Shown here piece after piece: positions 1-9,320 of a stretch of DNA of 64,000 bases (the first letter of the stretch is position 1; each line of letters begins with the position of its first letter). The position numbers and the translations under genes were made by a program. Source of the stretch: Serratia sp. DD3 (GTDB taxonomy: Bacteria > Pseudomonadota > Gammaproteobacteria > Enterobacterales > Enterobacteriaceae); the NCBI RefSeq assembly GCF_000496755.2, contig NZ_AYKS02000047.1:248001-312000 (forward strand), written 5' to 3'. The notes under the pieces were generated by a model. It ran no database searches, was not told where the DNA came from, and saw only the letters and a list, made by a program, of their open reading frames with translations.

Positions 1-335
1 ATTTTGGCGAACAACTGCAGGGTGAGTTACGCTGGAAAGGGATTGTGATCGAAGCTCGAGAAGGCAGCGAAGTAAAAGCCATTGCCGATGGCCGGGTTCT
101 GCTGGCTGACTGGCTGCAAGGTTACGGCCTGGTGATCGTCGTTGACCACGGCCAGGGTGATATGAGTCTGTACGGTTACAATCAGAGTGCGTTGGTTAAC
201 GTCGATGCACAAGTGCGTGCTGGCCAACCCATTGCCTTGGTGGGTACCAGTGGTGGGCAGGGTACACCGTCGCTGTACTTTGAAATTCGTCGCCAAGGCC
301 GAGCGGTCAACCCGGTGCCATGGTTAGGAAGGTAG
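1..335 (+). CDS. envC: EnvC, murein hydrolase activator (3' part only)
   Basis: Only the C-terminal part is present; the reading frame is open from base 3 to the stop at 335. The residues form the end of a LytM (peptidase M23-like) domain, with FGEQLQGELRW, VKAIADGRV, DHGQGDMSLYGYN and GGQGTPSLYFEIRRQG in the order seen in enterobacterial EnvC. In this family the LytM domain is degenerate: the periplasmic protein does not cut peptidoglycan itself but activates the amidases AmiA and AmiB at the septum under FtsEX control. yibQ follows directly, as in E. coli. The upstream coiled-coil part lies outside the window. Identification by protein similarity is secure. Confidence 0.95.
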   Translation, partial: FGEQLQGELRWKGIVIEAREGSEVKAIADGRVLLADWLQGYGLVIVVDHGQGDMSLYGYNQSALVNVDAQVRAGQPIALVGTSGGQGTPSLYFEIRRQGRAVNPVPWLGR

Positions 336-343
336 CTTTGTAC

Positions 344-474
344 TATACCCGTTATACTTCAAGTTTCTTGGGTGTTAGCTGCGCTCAATCACCCCAGTCA
401 CATAGTTTTCTATGCTCCTGGGGATTCCATCGCTGCCATGCCTACAAGCAACTCGAATTATTTTGTGTATATAC
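344..474. repeat. Dispersed ~130-bp imperfect palindrome at the yibQ start
   Basis: An imperfect inverted repeat starts with TATACCCGTTATACTTCAAG and ends with CAACTCGAATTATTTTGTGT; the inner part has CACCCCAGTCACATAG opposite CTATGCTCCTGGGG. A diverged copy in the opposite orientation lies at 58581-58710, so this is a dispersed family and not a local structure. Similar short palindromic elements are common between genes in Yersinia and Serratia; I do not assign a family name. It fills the envC-yibQ junction and reaches to within 17 bases of the chosen yibQ start. Confidence 0.7.
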
Positions 475-490
475 CAAAACAGGTATCGCC

Positions 491-1426
491 ATGTTGCTGG
501 GGGCGCTACTGCTCGCTAGCACTGTGCAGGCAGGAAAGTTGTCGATTGTAATCGATGATATGGGTTATCTGCCACGTGAAGACCATGCCATACTGCAAAT
601 GCCGGTAGCCATTTCTGTGGCCATCCTGCCTAATTCCCCTCATGCCCACCAAATCGCCACCCAAGCGCACAATCAGGGCCGCGAAATACTCATCCATATA
701 CCCATGGCTCCGCTCAGCAAACAGTCGCTAGAGCGTGATACGCTGCAACCCTCCATGAGCAGTGAAGAGGTTCAGCGCATTATTCGTGATGCCGTCAATA
801 ATGTGCCCTATGCGGTAGGGATAAATAACCATATGGGCAGCGCCATGACCTCCAGCCTACCGGGGATGCAAAAGGTGATGCAGGCGCTGGCCGGCTACCA
901 GCTCTATTTTCTGGACAGCATGACCATTGGAAATAGTCAGGCCACACGCGCTGCCACGGGCACCGGGATAACGGTGATCAAACGCAAGGTGTTCCTTGAT
1001 GATAGCGCCAACCCGAATGATATCCGCCAGCAGTTTAATCGGGCCGTTGATGTAGCACGCCGTCATGGTTCGGCTATCGCCATCGGCCATCCTCGCCCCG
1101 CCACAATAAAAGTGCTGCAACAGATGTTGCCGACCTTGCCCGGTGATATCGTCCTGGTGAAACCCAGCGCACTGCTTAATGAACCACAGCAAAGTCATGG
1201 CAGCGATACACCGCAACGGCAACCACACATCCTAACGCCGAAGTCACCATTTAGCGGCACCATCAAGCAGTGCAAGGTTAAGCTGCCGAAACAGGGGGTC
1301 AACACAGGTGACGCCTTGAAGGTGATTGGGGAAGGAGTGGCGCAATCACCCATCGTGGTATTAATTAAACGCCATTGGCAGAACTGGGCCGGTTCAACGC
1401 AAAACCTACAAAACCAACAAGATTAG
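491..1426 (+). CDS. yibQ: YibQ, divergent polysaccharide deacetylase family protein
   Basis: 311 residues from the ATG at 491, close to the ~319 of E. coli YibQ. A very short signal-like N-terminus (MLLGALLLASTVQA) precedes the mature start GKLSIVIDD. Conserved blocks of the divergent polysaccharide deacetylase family follow: VIDDMGY, ILIHIPMAPLSK, GINNHMGSAMTS, FLDSMTIGNSQA, KRKVFLDD and IAIGHPRPATI. Probably periplasmic; its substrate is not established. The frame stays open upstream to 320, but that extension is encoded by the palindromic repeat and overlaps the end of envC, so I chose the ATG with AGG eight bases before it. The signal peptide lacks the usual basic N-terminus, which may mean the repeat replaced the original start. 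Confidence 0.85.
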   Translation: MLLGALLLASTVQAGKLSIVIDDMGYLPREDHAILQMPVAISVAILPNSPHAHQIATQAHNQGREILIHIPMAPLSKQSLERDTLQPSMSSEEVQRIIRDAVNNVPYAVGINNHMGSAMTSSLPGMQKVMQALAGYQLYFLDSMTIGNSQATRAATGTGITVIKRKVFLDDSANPNDIRQQFNRAVDVARRHGSAIAIGHPRPATIKVLQQMLPTLPGDIVLVKPSALLNEPQQSHGSDTPQRQPHILTPKSPFSGTIKQCKVKLPKQGVNTGDALKVIGEGVAQSPIVVLIKRHWQNWAGSTQNLQNQQD

Positions 1427-1427
1427 C

Positions 1428-1452
1428 GGAGGAGCACGCCGTGGGCTCCTCC
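1428..1452. terminator. Hairpin between convergent yibQ and tdh
   Basis: GGAGGAGC (1428-1435) pairs with GCTCCTCC (1445-1452) around a 9-base loop, two bases after the yibQ stop and eight before the tdh stop on the other strand. There is no clear T-run on either side, so this is a likely shared transcription end and not a textbook intrinsic terminator. Confidence 0.5.
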
Positions 1453-1459
1453 TGGCCGC

Positions 1460-2485
1460 TTAATCCCAGCTCAAGACGACTTTCCCGGATTGCCCGGAAC
1501 ACATGACATCAAACCCCTGCTGAAACTCGTCGATCGAGAAACGGTGGGTGATAATCGGTGTCAGATCAAGACCTGATTGAATCAATGCCGCCATCTTGTA
1601 CCAGGTTTCAAACATTTCACGGCCATAAATCCCTTTGATAAACAGCCCTTTGAAAATGACTTGATTCCAATCGATAGACATATCCGAAGGTGGGATCCCC
1701 AGTAGCGCAATGCGCCCACCATGATTCATCGCATTGAGTAACGAACGGAATGCCGGTGGTGCGCCGGACATCTCGAGCCCCACATCAAAGCCCTCCGTCA
1801 TGCCCAACTCGGCCATCACCGCCGTCAGGTCCTCTTTAGCCACGTTCACCGCACGGGTGACACCCATTTTGCGCGCCAGGTCGAGACGATACTCATTGAC
1901 GTCGGTAATCACCACATGACGAGCGCCGACATGCTTACATACCGCAGCAGCCATAATGCCAATTGGGCCAGCACCGGAGACCAGCACATCCTCACCCACC
2001 AGATCGAAAGAGAGAGCGGTGTGTACAGCATTGCCGAAGGGGTCAAAAATAGCGGCCAGCTCATCGGAAATATTATCCGGAATTTTGAAGGCATTAAACG
2101 CTGGGATCACCAGATATTCAGCAAAAGCACCAGGGCGATTAACCCCCACTCCGGTGGTGTTACGACACAGATGAGTACGGCCACCCCGGCAGTTACGGCA
2201 ATGCCCACAGGTAATGTGCCCTTCACCAGAAACACGATCCCCGATATTGAATCCTTTGACCTCTTGGCCAATAGCCACCACTTCCCCCACATACTCATGG
2301 CCAACCACCATGGGTACCGGGATGGTTTTCTGCGACCATTCATCCCACTTGTAGATATGAACATCAGTACCGCAGATGGCCGTTTTGCGGATTTTAATCA
2401 TCACATCATTGTGACCCAGCTCTGGCTGAGGCACATCAGTCATCCAAATACCGGGTTCCGCTTTTAGTTTTGATAATGCTTTCAT
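1460..2485 (-). CDS. tdh: L-threonine 3-dehydrogenase
   Basis: 341 residues, identical in length to E. coli Tdh. This zinc-dependent medium-chain dehydrogenase oxidises L-threonine to 2-amino-3-ketobutyrate with NAD+. Visible features are the catalytic-zinc region [10 protein letters not shown] and GHEYVGEV, the four-cysteine structural zinc loop [18 protein letters not shown], and the nucleotide-binding turn VSGAGPIG. It is the second gene of the kbl-tdh operon with a 9-base gap, so the unstable product passes straight to Kbl and is cleaved to glycine and acetyl-CoA. The minus-strand operon converges on yibQ. Confidence 0.97.
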   Translation of the reverse strand: MKALSKLKAEPGIWMTDVPQPELGHNDVMIKIRKTAICGTDVHIYKWDEWSQKTIPVPMVVGHEYVGEVVAIGQEVKGFNIGDRVSGEGHITCGHCRNCRGGRTHLCRNTTGVGVNRPGAFAEYLVIPAFNAFKIPDNISDELAAIFDPFGNAVHTALSFDLVGEDVLVSGAGPIGIMAAAVCKHVGARHVVITDVNEYRLDLARKMGVTRAVNVAKEDLTAVMAELGMTEGFDVGLEMSGAPPAFRSLLNAMNHGGRIALLGIPPSDMSIDWNQVIFKGLFIKGIYGREMFETWYKMAALIQSGLDLTPIITHRFSIDEFQQGFDVMCSGQSGKVVLSWD

Positions 2486-2494
2486 AGAAGTACC

Positions 2495-3691
2495 TTATGC
2501 AATAACACCCAGTGTCTTACCGATACGGATAAATGCCTCAACCGCATGTTCGATCTGCTCTGGTGTGTGATCAGCAGACATCTGGGTACGGATACGTGCC
2601 TGGCCTTGTGGTACCACCGGATAGAAGAAACCGGTGACGTAGATACCTTCTTTCAGCAAAGCGTTGGCAAAATCCTGCGCCAATTTGGCCTCACCTAGCA
2701 TCACCGGAATAATCGCATGGTCAGCCCCGGCAAGCGTAAAACCGGCAGCGGTCATTTTTTCACGGAACAGCCGGGCATTACTCCACAAGCGTTCACGCAG
2801 TGCATCCCCTTGTTCCAATAGCTCCAGCACTTTGATCGACGCAGCCACAATCGCCGGGGCCAGCGAATTGGAGAACAGATAAGGGCGTGAGCGCTGGCGT
2901 AACCACTCCACCACCTCTTTTTTCCCTGCGGTATAGCCACCGGAAGCACCACCCAACGCCTTACCCAAGGTGCCGGTAATAATATCAACCCGGCCCATCA
3001 CTTCGCAGTATTCATGTGTCCCGCGCCCATGGGCACCGACAAAACCCACCGCGTGGGAATCATCCACCATCACCAGTGCGTTGTATTGATCTGCCAGGTC
3101 ACACACCCCTTTCAGATTGGCAATCACCCCATCCATCGAGAACACACCGTCGGTGGCGATCATGATGTGACGCGCACCATCCGCCTTGGCCTGCTTGAGT
3201 TGCTCCGCTAATTGATTCATATCGTTATTGGCATAGCGGTAGCGTTTAGCCTTGCACAAACGCACGCCATCGATGATGGAAGCATGATTCAAGGCATCAG
3301 AAATAATGGCATCTTCCGGGCCAAGCAAGGTTTCAAACAAACCGCCATTGGCATCAAAACAGGAGGAGTAGAGGATGGCATCTTCCATCCCCAGGAAACC
3401 CGCCAGTTTCTGCTCCAATTGTTTATGGCTATCTTGCGTACCACAGATAAAACGTACTGAAGCCATACCAAAACCATGGCTATCCATGCCCGCCTTGGCA
3501 GCAGCGATCAATGCCGGGTGGTTAGCTAGCCCAAGATAGTTATTGGCACAAAAATTGATAACATGGCGGCCATCGGCAACGGCGATATCTGCCTGCTGGG
3601 CGGAAGTGATGATACGTTCTTCCTTGAATAGCCCTTCGGCACGAGTGGTAGCAAGTTGTTGTTCTAACTGCTGATAAAAGGATGCGGACAT
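2495..3691 (-). CDS. kbl: 2-amino-3-ketobutyrate CoA ligase (glycine C-acetyltransferase)
   Basis: 398 residues, the same as E. coli Kbl. A pyridoxal-phosphate enzyme of the alpha-oxoamine synthase family; it cleaves 2-amino-3-ketobutyrate with CoA to glycine and acetyl-CoA. Motifs: [11 protein letters not shown] near the N-terminus, VDDSHAVGF for the cofactor pocket, and [14 protein letters not shown] containing the PLP lysine. The start has a good Shine-Dalgarno (GGAGAT) seven bases upstream. It is the first gene of the operon, divergent from hldD across 239 bases that must hold both promoters. Confidence 0.97.
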   Translation of the reverse strand: MSASFYQQLEQQLATTRAEGLFKEERIITSAQQADIAVADGRHVINFCANNYLGLANHPALIAAAKAGMDSHGFGMASVRFICGTQDSHKQLEQKLAGFLGMEDAILYSSCFDANGGLFETLLGPEDAIISDALNHASIIDGVRLCKAKRYRYANNDMNQLAEQLKQAKADGARHIMIATDGVFSMDGVIANLKGVCDLADQYNALVMVDDSHAVGFVGAHGRGTHEYCEVMGRVDIITGTLGKALGGASGGYTAGKKEVVEWLRQRSRPYLFSNSLAPAIVAASIKVLELLEQGDALRERLWSNARLFREKMTAAGFTLAGADHAIIPVMLGEAKLAQDFANALLKEGIYVTGFFYPVVPQGQARIRTQMSADHTPEQIEHAVEAFIRIGKTLGVIA

Positions 3692-3930
3692 TTAGTCATC
3701 TCCAAAATAGGGATATTTTGGGATATTTTACTGATTTATAACTAAGCTGACGACAATACACGACAGAGAAAATTAAAATTGCAGCAGATATCACGGCAAA
3801 TGGCAGCGTCAATTAAGCGAATAGGATATTAACCATACCGCCGATGCTCCTGATGCAATGAAATGCTATTATAGGCGGCATATCAGAGTGAGCATGGTGC
3901 ATCACCAAACAGAATATAGGGGTAAACCCA

Positions 3931-4863
3931 ATGATTATCGTCACTGGCGGCGCTGGCATGATTGGCAGCAACATCATTAAGGCACTGAATGATCAAGGAT
4001 ATCGTGACATTCTGGTCGTCGACAACCTAAAAGATGGCACCAAATTCGTCAACCTGGTAGACCTTGATATCGCTGACTATATGGATAAAGAAGAGTTTCT
4101 CGTCAGCATTATGGCGGGTGACGATCTGGGTGATATCGAGGCTGTTTTCCACCAAGGTGCCTGCTCTTCCACCACCGAGTGGGATGGCAAATACATGATG
4201 GATAACAACTATCAGTATTCCAAGGATCTCCTGCATTTCTGTCTGGACCGCCAAATCCCCTTCCTGTATGCCTCTTCTGCTGCCACTTACGGTGGTCGCA
4301 CCGATAACTTTATTGAAGAACGGCAGTATGAGCAGCCGCTGAATGTCTACGGTTACTCAAAATTCCTGTTCGACCAATACGTGCGTGAAATCTTGCCAGA
4401 GGCGGATTCGCAGGTATGCGCTTTCCGTTATTTTAATGTGTATGGCCCCCGTGAAGGGCACAAAGGCAGTATGGCCAGTGTGGCATTCCACCTGAACAAC
4501 CAGATCCAGCGCGGTGAAAACCCCAAATTGTTCGCCGGTAGTGAAAACTTCAAGCGTGACTTTATTTATGTCGGCGACGTGGCGGCAGTGAATCTGTGGT
4601 TCTGGCAAAACGGCGTATCCGGTATTTTTAACTGCGGTACTGGCCGGGCGGAAACCTTCCAGGCGGTGGCGGATGCCGTGGTGGATTATCATCAATCAGG
4701 TGCCGTGGAATATATTGAGTTCCCGGAAAAACTGAAAGGCCGCTATCAGGCCTACACGCAAGCGGATCAAACCAAATTGCGCGCAGCCGGTTATAGCGCA
4801 CCATTCAAAACCGTCGCCGAAGGCGTTAAAGAGTACATGGCCTGGTTGGATCGTACCGCTTAA
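3931..4863 (+). CDS. hldD: ADP-L-glycero-D-manno-heptose 6-epimerase
   Basis: 310 residues, the standard length. Short-chain dehydrogenase/epimerase fold: NAD(P)-binding [11 protein letters not shown] at the N-terminus and the catalytic YGYSK motif near residues 140-144. It converts ADP-D,D-heptose to ADP-L,D-heptose, the donor used by WaaC, WaaF and WaaQ for the LPS inner core. RBS AGGGG lies just before the ATG. First gene of the LPS core cluster, 22 bases ahead of waaF. In Serratia-type cores that also contain D,D-heptose, the level of this epimerase would influence the ratio of the two donors (inference). Confidence 0.97.
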   Translation: MIIVTGGAGMIGSNIIKALNDQGYRDILVVDNLKDGTKFVNLVDLDIADYMDKEEFLVSIMAGDDLGDIEAVFHQGACSSTTEWDGKYMMDNNYQYSKDLLHFCLDRQIPFLYASSAATYGGRTDNFIEERQYEQPLNVYGYSKFLFDQYVREILPEADSQVCAFRYFNVYGPREGHKGSMASVAFHLNNQIQRGENPKLFAGSENFKRDFIYVGDVAAVNLWFWQNGVSGIFNCGTGRAETFQAVADAVVDYHQSGAVEYIEFPEKLKGRYQAYTQADQTKLRAAGYSAPFKTVAEGVKEYMAWLDRTA

Positions 4864-4885
4864 GCTGAAGGAACGAATTTACGGT

Positions 4886-5932
4886 ATGAAAATTCTGGTT
4901 ATCGGCCCTTCGTGGGTTGGCGATATGATGATGTCGCAAAGCCTCTATCGCACCTTGAAGGCCGAGTATCCCTCAGCAGAAATCGACGTGATGGCCCCTG
5001 CCTGGTGCCGTCCTCTGCTGGCTCGTATGCCAGAAGTGAATCAGGCATTAGCCATGCCACTGGGCCATGGCGCCCTGGGGCTGGGTGAGCGCCGTCGTCT
5101 TGGTCATGCTCTGCGCTCGCAGGGTTATCAGCGTGCCTATGTGCTACCCAACTCGTTCAAATCTGCCCTGGTTCCCTTCTTTGCCAAGGTACCTTTGCGT
5201 ATCGGTTGGCGCGGTGAGATGCGTTACGGTTTACTCAATGACCTGCGTGTGTTGGATAAAGCGGCGTTCCCCTTGATGGTGCAGCGCTATGTCGCCTTGG
5301 CTTACGATAAACAACGTATACACCGGGCGGAAGATCTGCCCCAGCCGCTACTCTGCCCACAATTGCAGGTCAGCGCCGGGGAAATCGCCGAAACCACAGC
5401 GGCATTTAACCTCACCGAGCAGCGGCCGATTATCGGTTTTTGCCCAGGTGCCGAGTTTGGCCCAGCCAAGCGTTGGCCGCACTATCATTACGCCACCTTG
5501 GCACAAGCGCTGATCAATCAAGGTTATCAAATTGTCCTGTTTGGTTCGGCCAAAGACAGTGAAGCGGGGGAACAGATCCGTGCCGCACTGGAAGAAAACA
5601 GCCGTGATTTCTGCCTTAATCTGGCCGGGAAAACACAGCTCGAACAAGCCGTCGTGCTGCTGGCTTCCTGCCAGGCAGTTGTCAGCAATGATTCCGGTTT
5701 GATGCATATTGCCGCGGCCCTGAATAAACCACTCATCGCACTGTATGGCCCAAGTAGCCCGGACTTCACTCCTCCGTTATCTCAGCAGGCCAGGGTGATC
5801 CGTTTGATTGATGGGTATCACAAAATCCGTAAAGGCGATGCTGATCAGGGTTATCACCAAAGCCTGATCGACATACAGCCCCAGCAGGTGTTAGACACGC
5901 TGATGCCACTACTTGCCGCCAGCGAGGAATAA
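4886..5932 (+). CDS. waaF: ADP-heptose:LPS heptosyltransferase II
   Basis: 348 residues, a GT9 glycosyltransferase with the family start MKILVIGPSWVGDMMMSQSL and the donor-site region FCPGAEFGPAKRWP and VSNDSGLMHIAAAL. It transfers the second L,D-heptose (HepII) to HepI of the inner core at the cytoplasmic face of the inner membrane. It sits between hldD and waaC with two bases to waaC, so translation is probably coupled. Length and residues match the enterobacterial family throughout; no anomalies. Confidence 0.96.
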   Translation: MKILVIGPSWVGDMMMSQSLYRTLKAEYPSAEIDVMAPAWCRPLLARMPEVNQALAMPLGHGALGLGERRRLGHALRSQGYQRAYVLPNSFKSALVPFFAKVPLRIGWRGEMRYGLLNDLRVLDKAAFPLMVQRYVALAYDKQRIHRAEDLPQPLLCPQLQVSAGEIAETTAAFNLTEQRPIIGFCPGAEFGPAKRWPHYHYATLAQALINQGYQIVLFGSAKDSEAGEQIRAALEENSRDFCLNLAGKTQLEQAVVLLASCQAVVSNDSGLMHIAAALNKPLIALYGPSSPDFTPPLSQQARVIRLIDGYHKIRKGDADQGYHQSLIDIQPQQVLDTLMPLLAASEE

Positions 5933-5934
5933 CC

Positions 5935-6897
5935 ATGCAGGTACTGATCGTTAAAACCTCCTCAATGGGGGATGTACTTCATACCCTGCCTGCACTGACC
6001 GATGCCGTGCAGGCTATCCCTGGTATTGGTTTCGATTGGGTGGTGGAGGAAGGATTCAGCCAAATCCCCAGTTGGCACCCGGCGGTGGACCGCGTGATCC
6101 CGGTGGCACTTCGCCGTTGGCGTAAAAATTGGTTTGCTAAAGAGACCCGGCAGCAGCGCAACGATTTCAAACAGCAGGTACAACAACGCCAGTATGATAT
6201 TGTCATTGATGCGCAGGGGTTAATTAAGAGCGCTGCGTTGGTGACGCGCCTTGCTCGCGGCAGCAAACATGGTCTGGATTGGCACAGCGCACGGGAACCA
6301 CTAGCCAGTTGCTTTTATCAGCATCGTCATCCTGTGGATAAACAGCAACACGCAGTAGAACGTATACGCGAACTATTTGCCAAAAGCTTGGGTTATGAAA
6401 AACCGCATAATACCGGGGATTACGCCATTGCCGCGCGTTTTCTTAGCCATCCCCTTGCAGATGGCGGGAAATATCTGGTTTTCCTGCACGCAACCACGCG
6501 TGATGAAAAACATTGGCCAGAGCAGCATTGGCGTCAACTGATTGAATTACTTGCCCCTAGCGGGTTAAAGATCAAGCTCCCCTGGGGGGCCGAGCATGAA
6601 CACCAGCGAGCTTTACGCTTGGCAGACGGGTTTGGGCATGTTGAAGTGTTACCCAAGCTGACTCTTGAGCAGGTAGCCGCCGTGTTGGCAGGCGCTAAAG
6701 CGGTGGTTTCAGTCGATACCGGGCTGAGTCATCTGGCTGCCGCCCTGGACCGCCCGAATATCACCCTGTATGGTCCAACAGACCCGGGGTTGATTGGGGG
6801 GTATGGGTTGAATCAGAATTCATTGATTGCGCCGAGAAAAAATATGCTAGAAATCACCGCTAACGCTGTCCGGACAGAACTACAAAAGGCCATCTAA
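5935..6897 (+). CDS. waaC: ADP-heptose:LPS heptosyltransferase I
   Basis: 320 residues, GT9 family, start MQVLIVKTSSMGDVLHTLPA as in enterobacterial WaaC and later VSVDTGLSHLAAAL in the C-terminal donor domain. It adds the first L,D-heptose to Kdo. The TAA stop shares its last base with the ATG of the following glycosyltransferase (TAATG), a one-base overlap that implies translational coupling. Loss of this step gives a deep-rough phenotype in E. coli. Confidence 0.96.
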   Translation: MQVLIVKTSSMGDVLHTLPALTDAVQAIPGIGFDWVVEEGFSQIPSWHPAVDRVIPVALRRWRKNWFAKETRQQRNDFKQQVQQRQYDIVIDAQGLIKSAALVTRLARGSKHGLDWHSAREPLASCFYQHRHPVDKQQHAVERIRELFAKSLGYEKPHNTGDYAIAARFLSHPLADGGKYLVFLHATTRDEKHWPEQHWRQLIELLAPSGLKIKLPWGAEHEHQRALRLADGFGHVEVLPKLTLEQVAAVLAGAKAVVSVDTGLSHLAAALDRPNITLYGPTDPGLIGGYGLNQNSLIAPRKNMLEITANAVRTELQKAI

Positions 6898-8066
6898 TGA
6901 AGAAACTGCATATTATTAATTTAGGGAAAATGGGTGGTGTTGAACGCCTGTTTTTGCAGTATATCAACGATACCACTGATAACAGTAACGAAGTAATTTG
7001 CATCAGCAGTGAGGTCGCTAAAGAAATTCGCCAACAGATGCCAAACCAGGCCGTGACGTTTGCCAATCGATTAATCAATTCACTCTCGCTGCGCTGCCCG
7101 CAATTTTTACGAAAATACCTGCTAACAAGAAAAATAGAAAGGGCCAATGCCGATGTGATCATCGTATGGGATCTGATTCCCGGTCTAGCAGCAAAACCTA
7201 AACGCGGCAAATTGATTTATTACGATCATGGCTGCTCCTGGCGTTATCCCAAAAATCATAAGACTCTGGGTTTCTTCGCTATGCTGGATGGTGTTATTTC
7301 TGCATCCCATGCGTCGAAACGCGTGATGGAATTACGTTTTAATTTACCCTGCCCAAACCCAGTAGTAATCAACCGTATCAAAACGCCAACAGGGCTTAAC
7401 GATACCCCCAAGTTACTATCGCAACCAGTCAAGATCGGTACTGCTTCTCGACTAGTAAGTCTTAAAGGAATCAGCGTTTCCCTGCTGATGATGCAAGAGT
7501 TATTGCGTCGTGGACATCATGTTTCTTTAGAAATTGCAGGCAAAGGTCTAGACAGAGCAGCCTTTGAAGCTCTGGCTGAACGGCTACAACTCGGTGATCA
7601 CGTCATATTCAGCGGTTTTCAAGATAATGTCGCAGACTTCTTTAACCGTATCGATATTTATATGAGTACACCGATTACCGAACCGTTCGGTTTGTCCTGT
7701 ATGGAATCACTCTATTTTGGTGTGCCTGTAATATTCCCACTAATCGATGGTCAACCAGAGGCAGTGAAGGATGGTTATTGTGGTATTGGGCTAACACCGT
7801 CTATCACTATTGAACAGCATCAACATCTAACCGGCATAAAAGTTGATTTCCCGCATGATGTTTACGATCCACTCAGTGATTCACTCGTTAAGCCAAAATT
7901 ATTGTCACATATCGATTGCGCAGATGCTGTGGAGAAACTGTTGGTGACAGATACTTACCAATTTCTCAGCAAAAATGCCCGTAATTACCCAATGACACAT
8001 TTCAATTATGCAATGTTCAAGACTGATTTTGACCAGACTCTACTATCCTTGGCCACCCAGAATTAA
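6897..8066 (+). CDS. Glycosyltransferase family 4, LPS outer core
   Basis: 389 residues. The second half has the GT4 donor-site pattern PITEPFGLSCMESLYFGVPV (EX7E motif) followed by DGQPEAVKDG, and an N-terminal block IINLGKMGGVERLF resembling the acceptor-side glycine-rich loop. It probably adds a hexose or hexosamine to the outer core using a nucleotide sugar; donor and linkage cannot be read from sequence. Translationally coupled to waaC and 21 bases ahead of waaL. Codon use is visibly more AT-rich than waaC, suggesting that this part of the cluster was exchanged horizontally. Confidence 0.75.
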   Translation: MKKLHIINLGKMGGVERLFLQYINDTTDNSNEVICISSEVAKEIRQQMPNQAVTFANRLINSLSLRCPQFLRKYLLTRKIERANADVIIVWDLIPGLAAKPKRGKLIYYDHGCSWRYPKNHKTLGFFAMLDGVISASHASKRVMELRFNLPCPNPVVINRIKTPTGLNDTPKLLSQPVKIGTASRLVSLKGISVSLLMMQELLRRGHHVSLEIAGKGLDRAAFEALAERLQLGDHVIFSGFQDNVADFFNRIDIYMSTPITEPFGLSCMESLYFGVPVIFPLIDGQPEAVKDGYCGIGLTPSITIEQHQHLTGIKVDFPHDVYDPLSDSLVKPKLLSHIDCADAVEKLLVTDTYQFLSKNARNYPMTHFNYAMFKTDFDQTLLSLATQN

Positions 8067-8087
8067 CCTAGTTGGAAAAACAGAACC

Positions 8088-9320
8088 ATGCTGACAGAAA
8101 AGGCCCCCCATCCAGCATTTAGCTATCTTATTTATTTAGGGTGTGCTGTTGCTTTTTTTACCATTCCTTTCGGTTCCAACATTGGGCGTGATTTTTTTTA
8201 TATCTCCAGTTACCTCTCATTGATTGTTATTTTCCTGCACGCAAAGTACTTCTTCAGAAACAAGATGAACCTAATTTTACCTATGCTTTTTTTCTGCGTA
8301 GGGATAGGATCCATTCTCTGGATGAGCGATTTTAAGCAACCAGGTGACTATATCAATATTTACCGCTCATACTTATCAACCGGAAAGTTACAAATAGCTA
8401 CCGCATTTCTTTTACTGTTCGCACTGAATGAACGCCTTTGTATGCAGCGTGCATTTATTGTCGTGGCTTTAAGTTGCGGTTTGGCTGTCAATGGCTACGC
8501 ACTTTATCAGGGATTGATATTAAATATTCCACGTATTGAACTCAACTTTGATCGCGCCACTGTCGTTGCCTATATTATGACCGCCATCAGTCTGGTCATG
8601 ATGCAAGCCATTCTGATGTTACAAACTCGTTACCGCCTGATTTTATATGTTTTGGCTTTCTTGCTCACGTTCTCCAGTATCATCCTAACCGGAACAAGAG
8701 CTGCCATGTTGGTCTATCCTCTTGCGTCCATCTTATCGCTACTAGCAACAACAGAGTTAATATCTAGAAAACGCAAAATCCAGTTGGTAATCTCAATCCC
8801 TTTATTACTGCTAGTGAGTGGTGTTGTCTTCAAAACACAGATAGAAAAACGTATTAGTGATTTTAAAACCGACATACAAAGGATTGACCAACCCAAAGTG
8901 GAGAATTCAATTATTTCCAGGCTAAGTATGCAGGTCGTGGCTATACATGCTGGATCAGATGCACTATGGGGCCAATCCGCAGAGTTACGTGGCGAAAAAA
9001 TCCGTACCATTGTCGCGCAAGAGCCCCAGCTATATGGAGCCATGCCCTATATCAATGTCCATCTACATAACGAATTACTGGAAACCTTTTCTCTTAAAGG
9101 TCTCTGGGGGGCGCTATGTTTACTGGCACTCTATATTGGTCTGTTTGTCTCGTCGCTGAGACCTCACCGCAATGCATTACTGCTAGGAATAAGTTTCAGT
9201 CTATTTGCTTACGGACTCAGCGATGTCGTTTTCTTCAGTAAGGAAGGCACCGTTATATTCTGTCTAGCGATTATTGCCAGTGTACTTTCCGTGAAAAAAA
9301 GTCGGGAGCCAACAGCATGA
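8088..9320 (+). CDS. waaL: O-antigen ligase WaaL family membrane protein
   Basis: 410 residues with about ten to twelve hydrophobic segments. A large periplasmic loop contains LHNELLETFSLKGLWG, which fits the ligase signature H[NSQ]X9GXXG with the key histidine at about residue 327. The cytoplasmic-side LTGTRAA motif near residues 200-206 is also typical. The family transfers O antigen from undecaprenyl pyrophosphate to the lipid A-core on the periplasmic side. It overlaps the next gene by four bases (ATGA). Like other WaaL proteins it is identified mainly by topology and this motif; AT-rich relative to flanking genes. Confidence 0.85.
   Translation: MLTEKAPHPAFSYLIYLGCAVAFFTIPFGSNIGRDFFYISSYLSLIVIFLHAKYFFRNKMNLILPMLFFCVGIGSILWMSDFKQPGDYINIYRSYLSTGKLQIATAFLLLFALNERLCMQRAFIVVALSCGLAVNGYALYQGLILNIPRIELNFDRATVVAYIMTAISLVMMQAILMLQTRYRLILYVLAFLLTFSSIILTGTRAAMLVYPLASILSLLATTELISRKRKIQLVISIPLLLLVSGVVFKTQIEKRISDFKTDIQRIDQPKVENSIISRLSMQVVAIHAGSDALWGQSAELRGEKIRTIVAQEPQLYGAMPYINVHLHNELLETFSLKGLWGALCLLALYIGLFVSSLRPHRNALLLGISFSLFAYGLSDVVFFSKEGTVIFCLAIIASVLSVKKSREPTA

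Noticed and set aside
320..490. Upstream extension of yibQ from the ATG at 320
   Set aside because: It would overlap envC and be translated from the palindromic repeat, giving an N-terminus without a signal peptide or family similarity.
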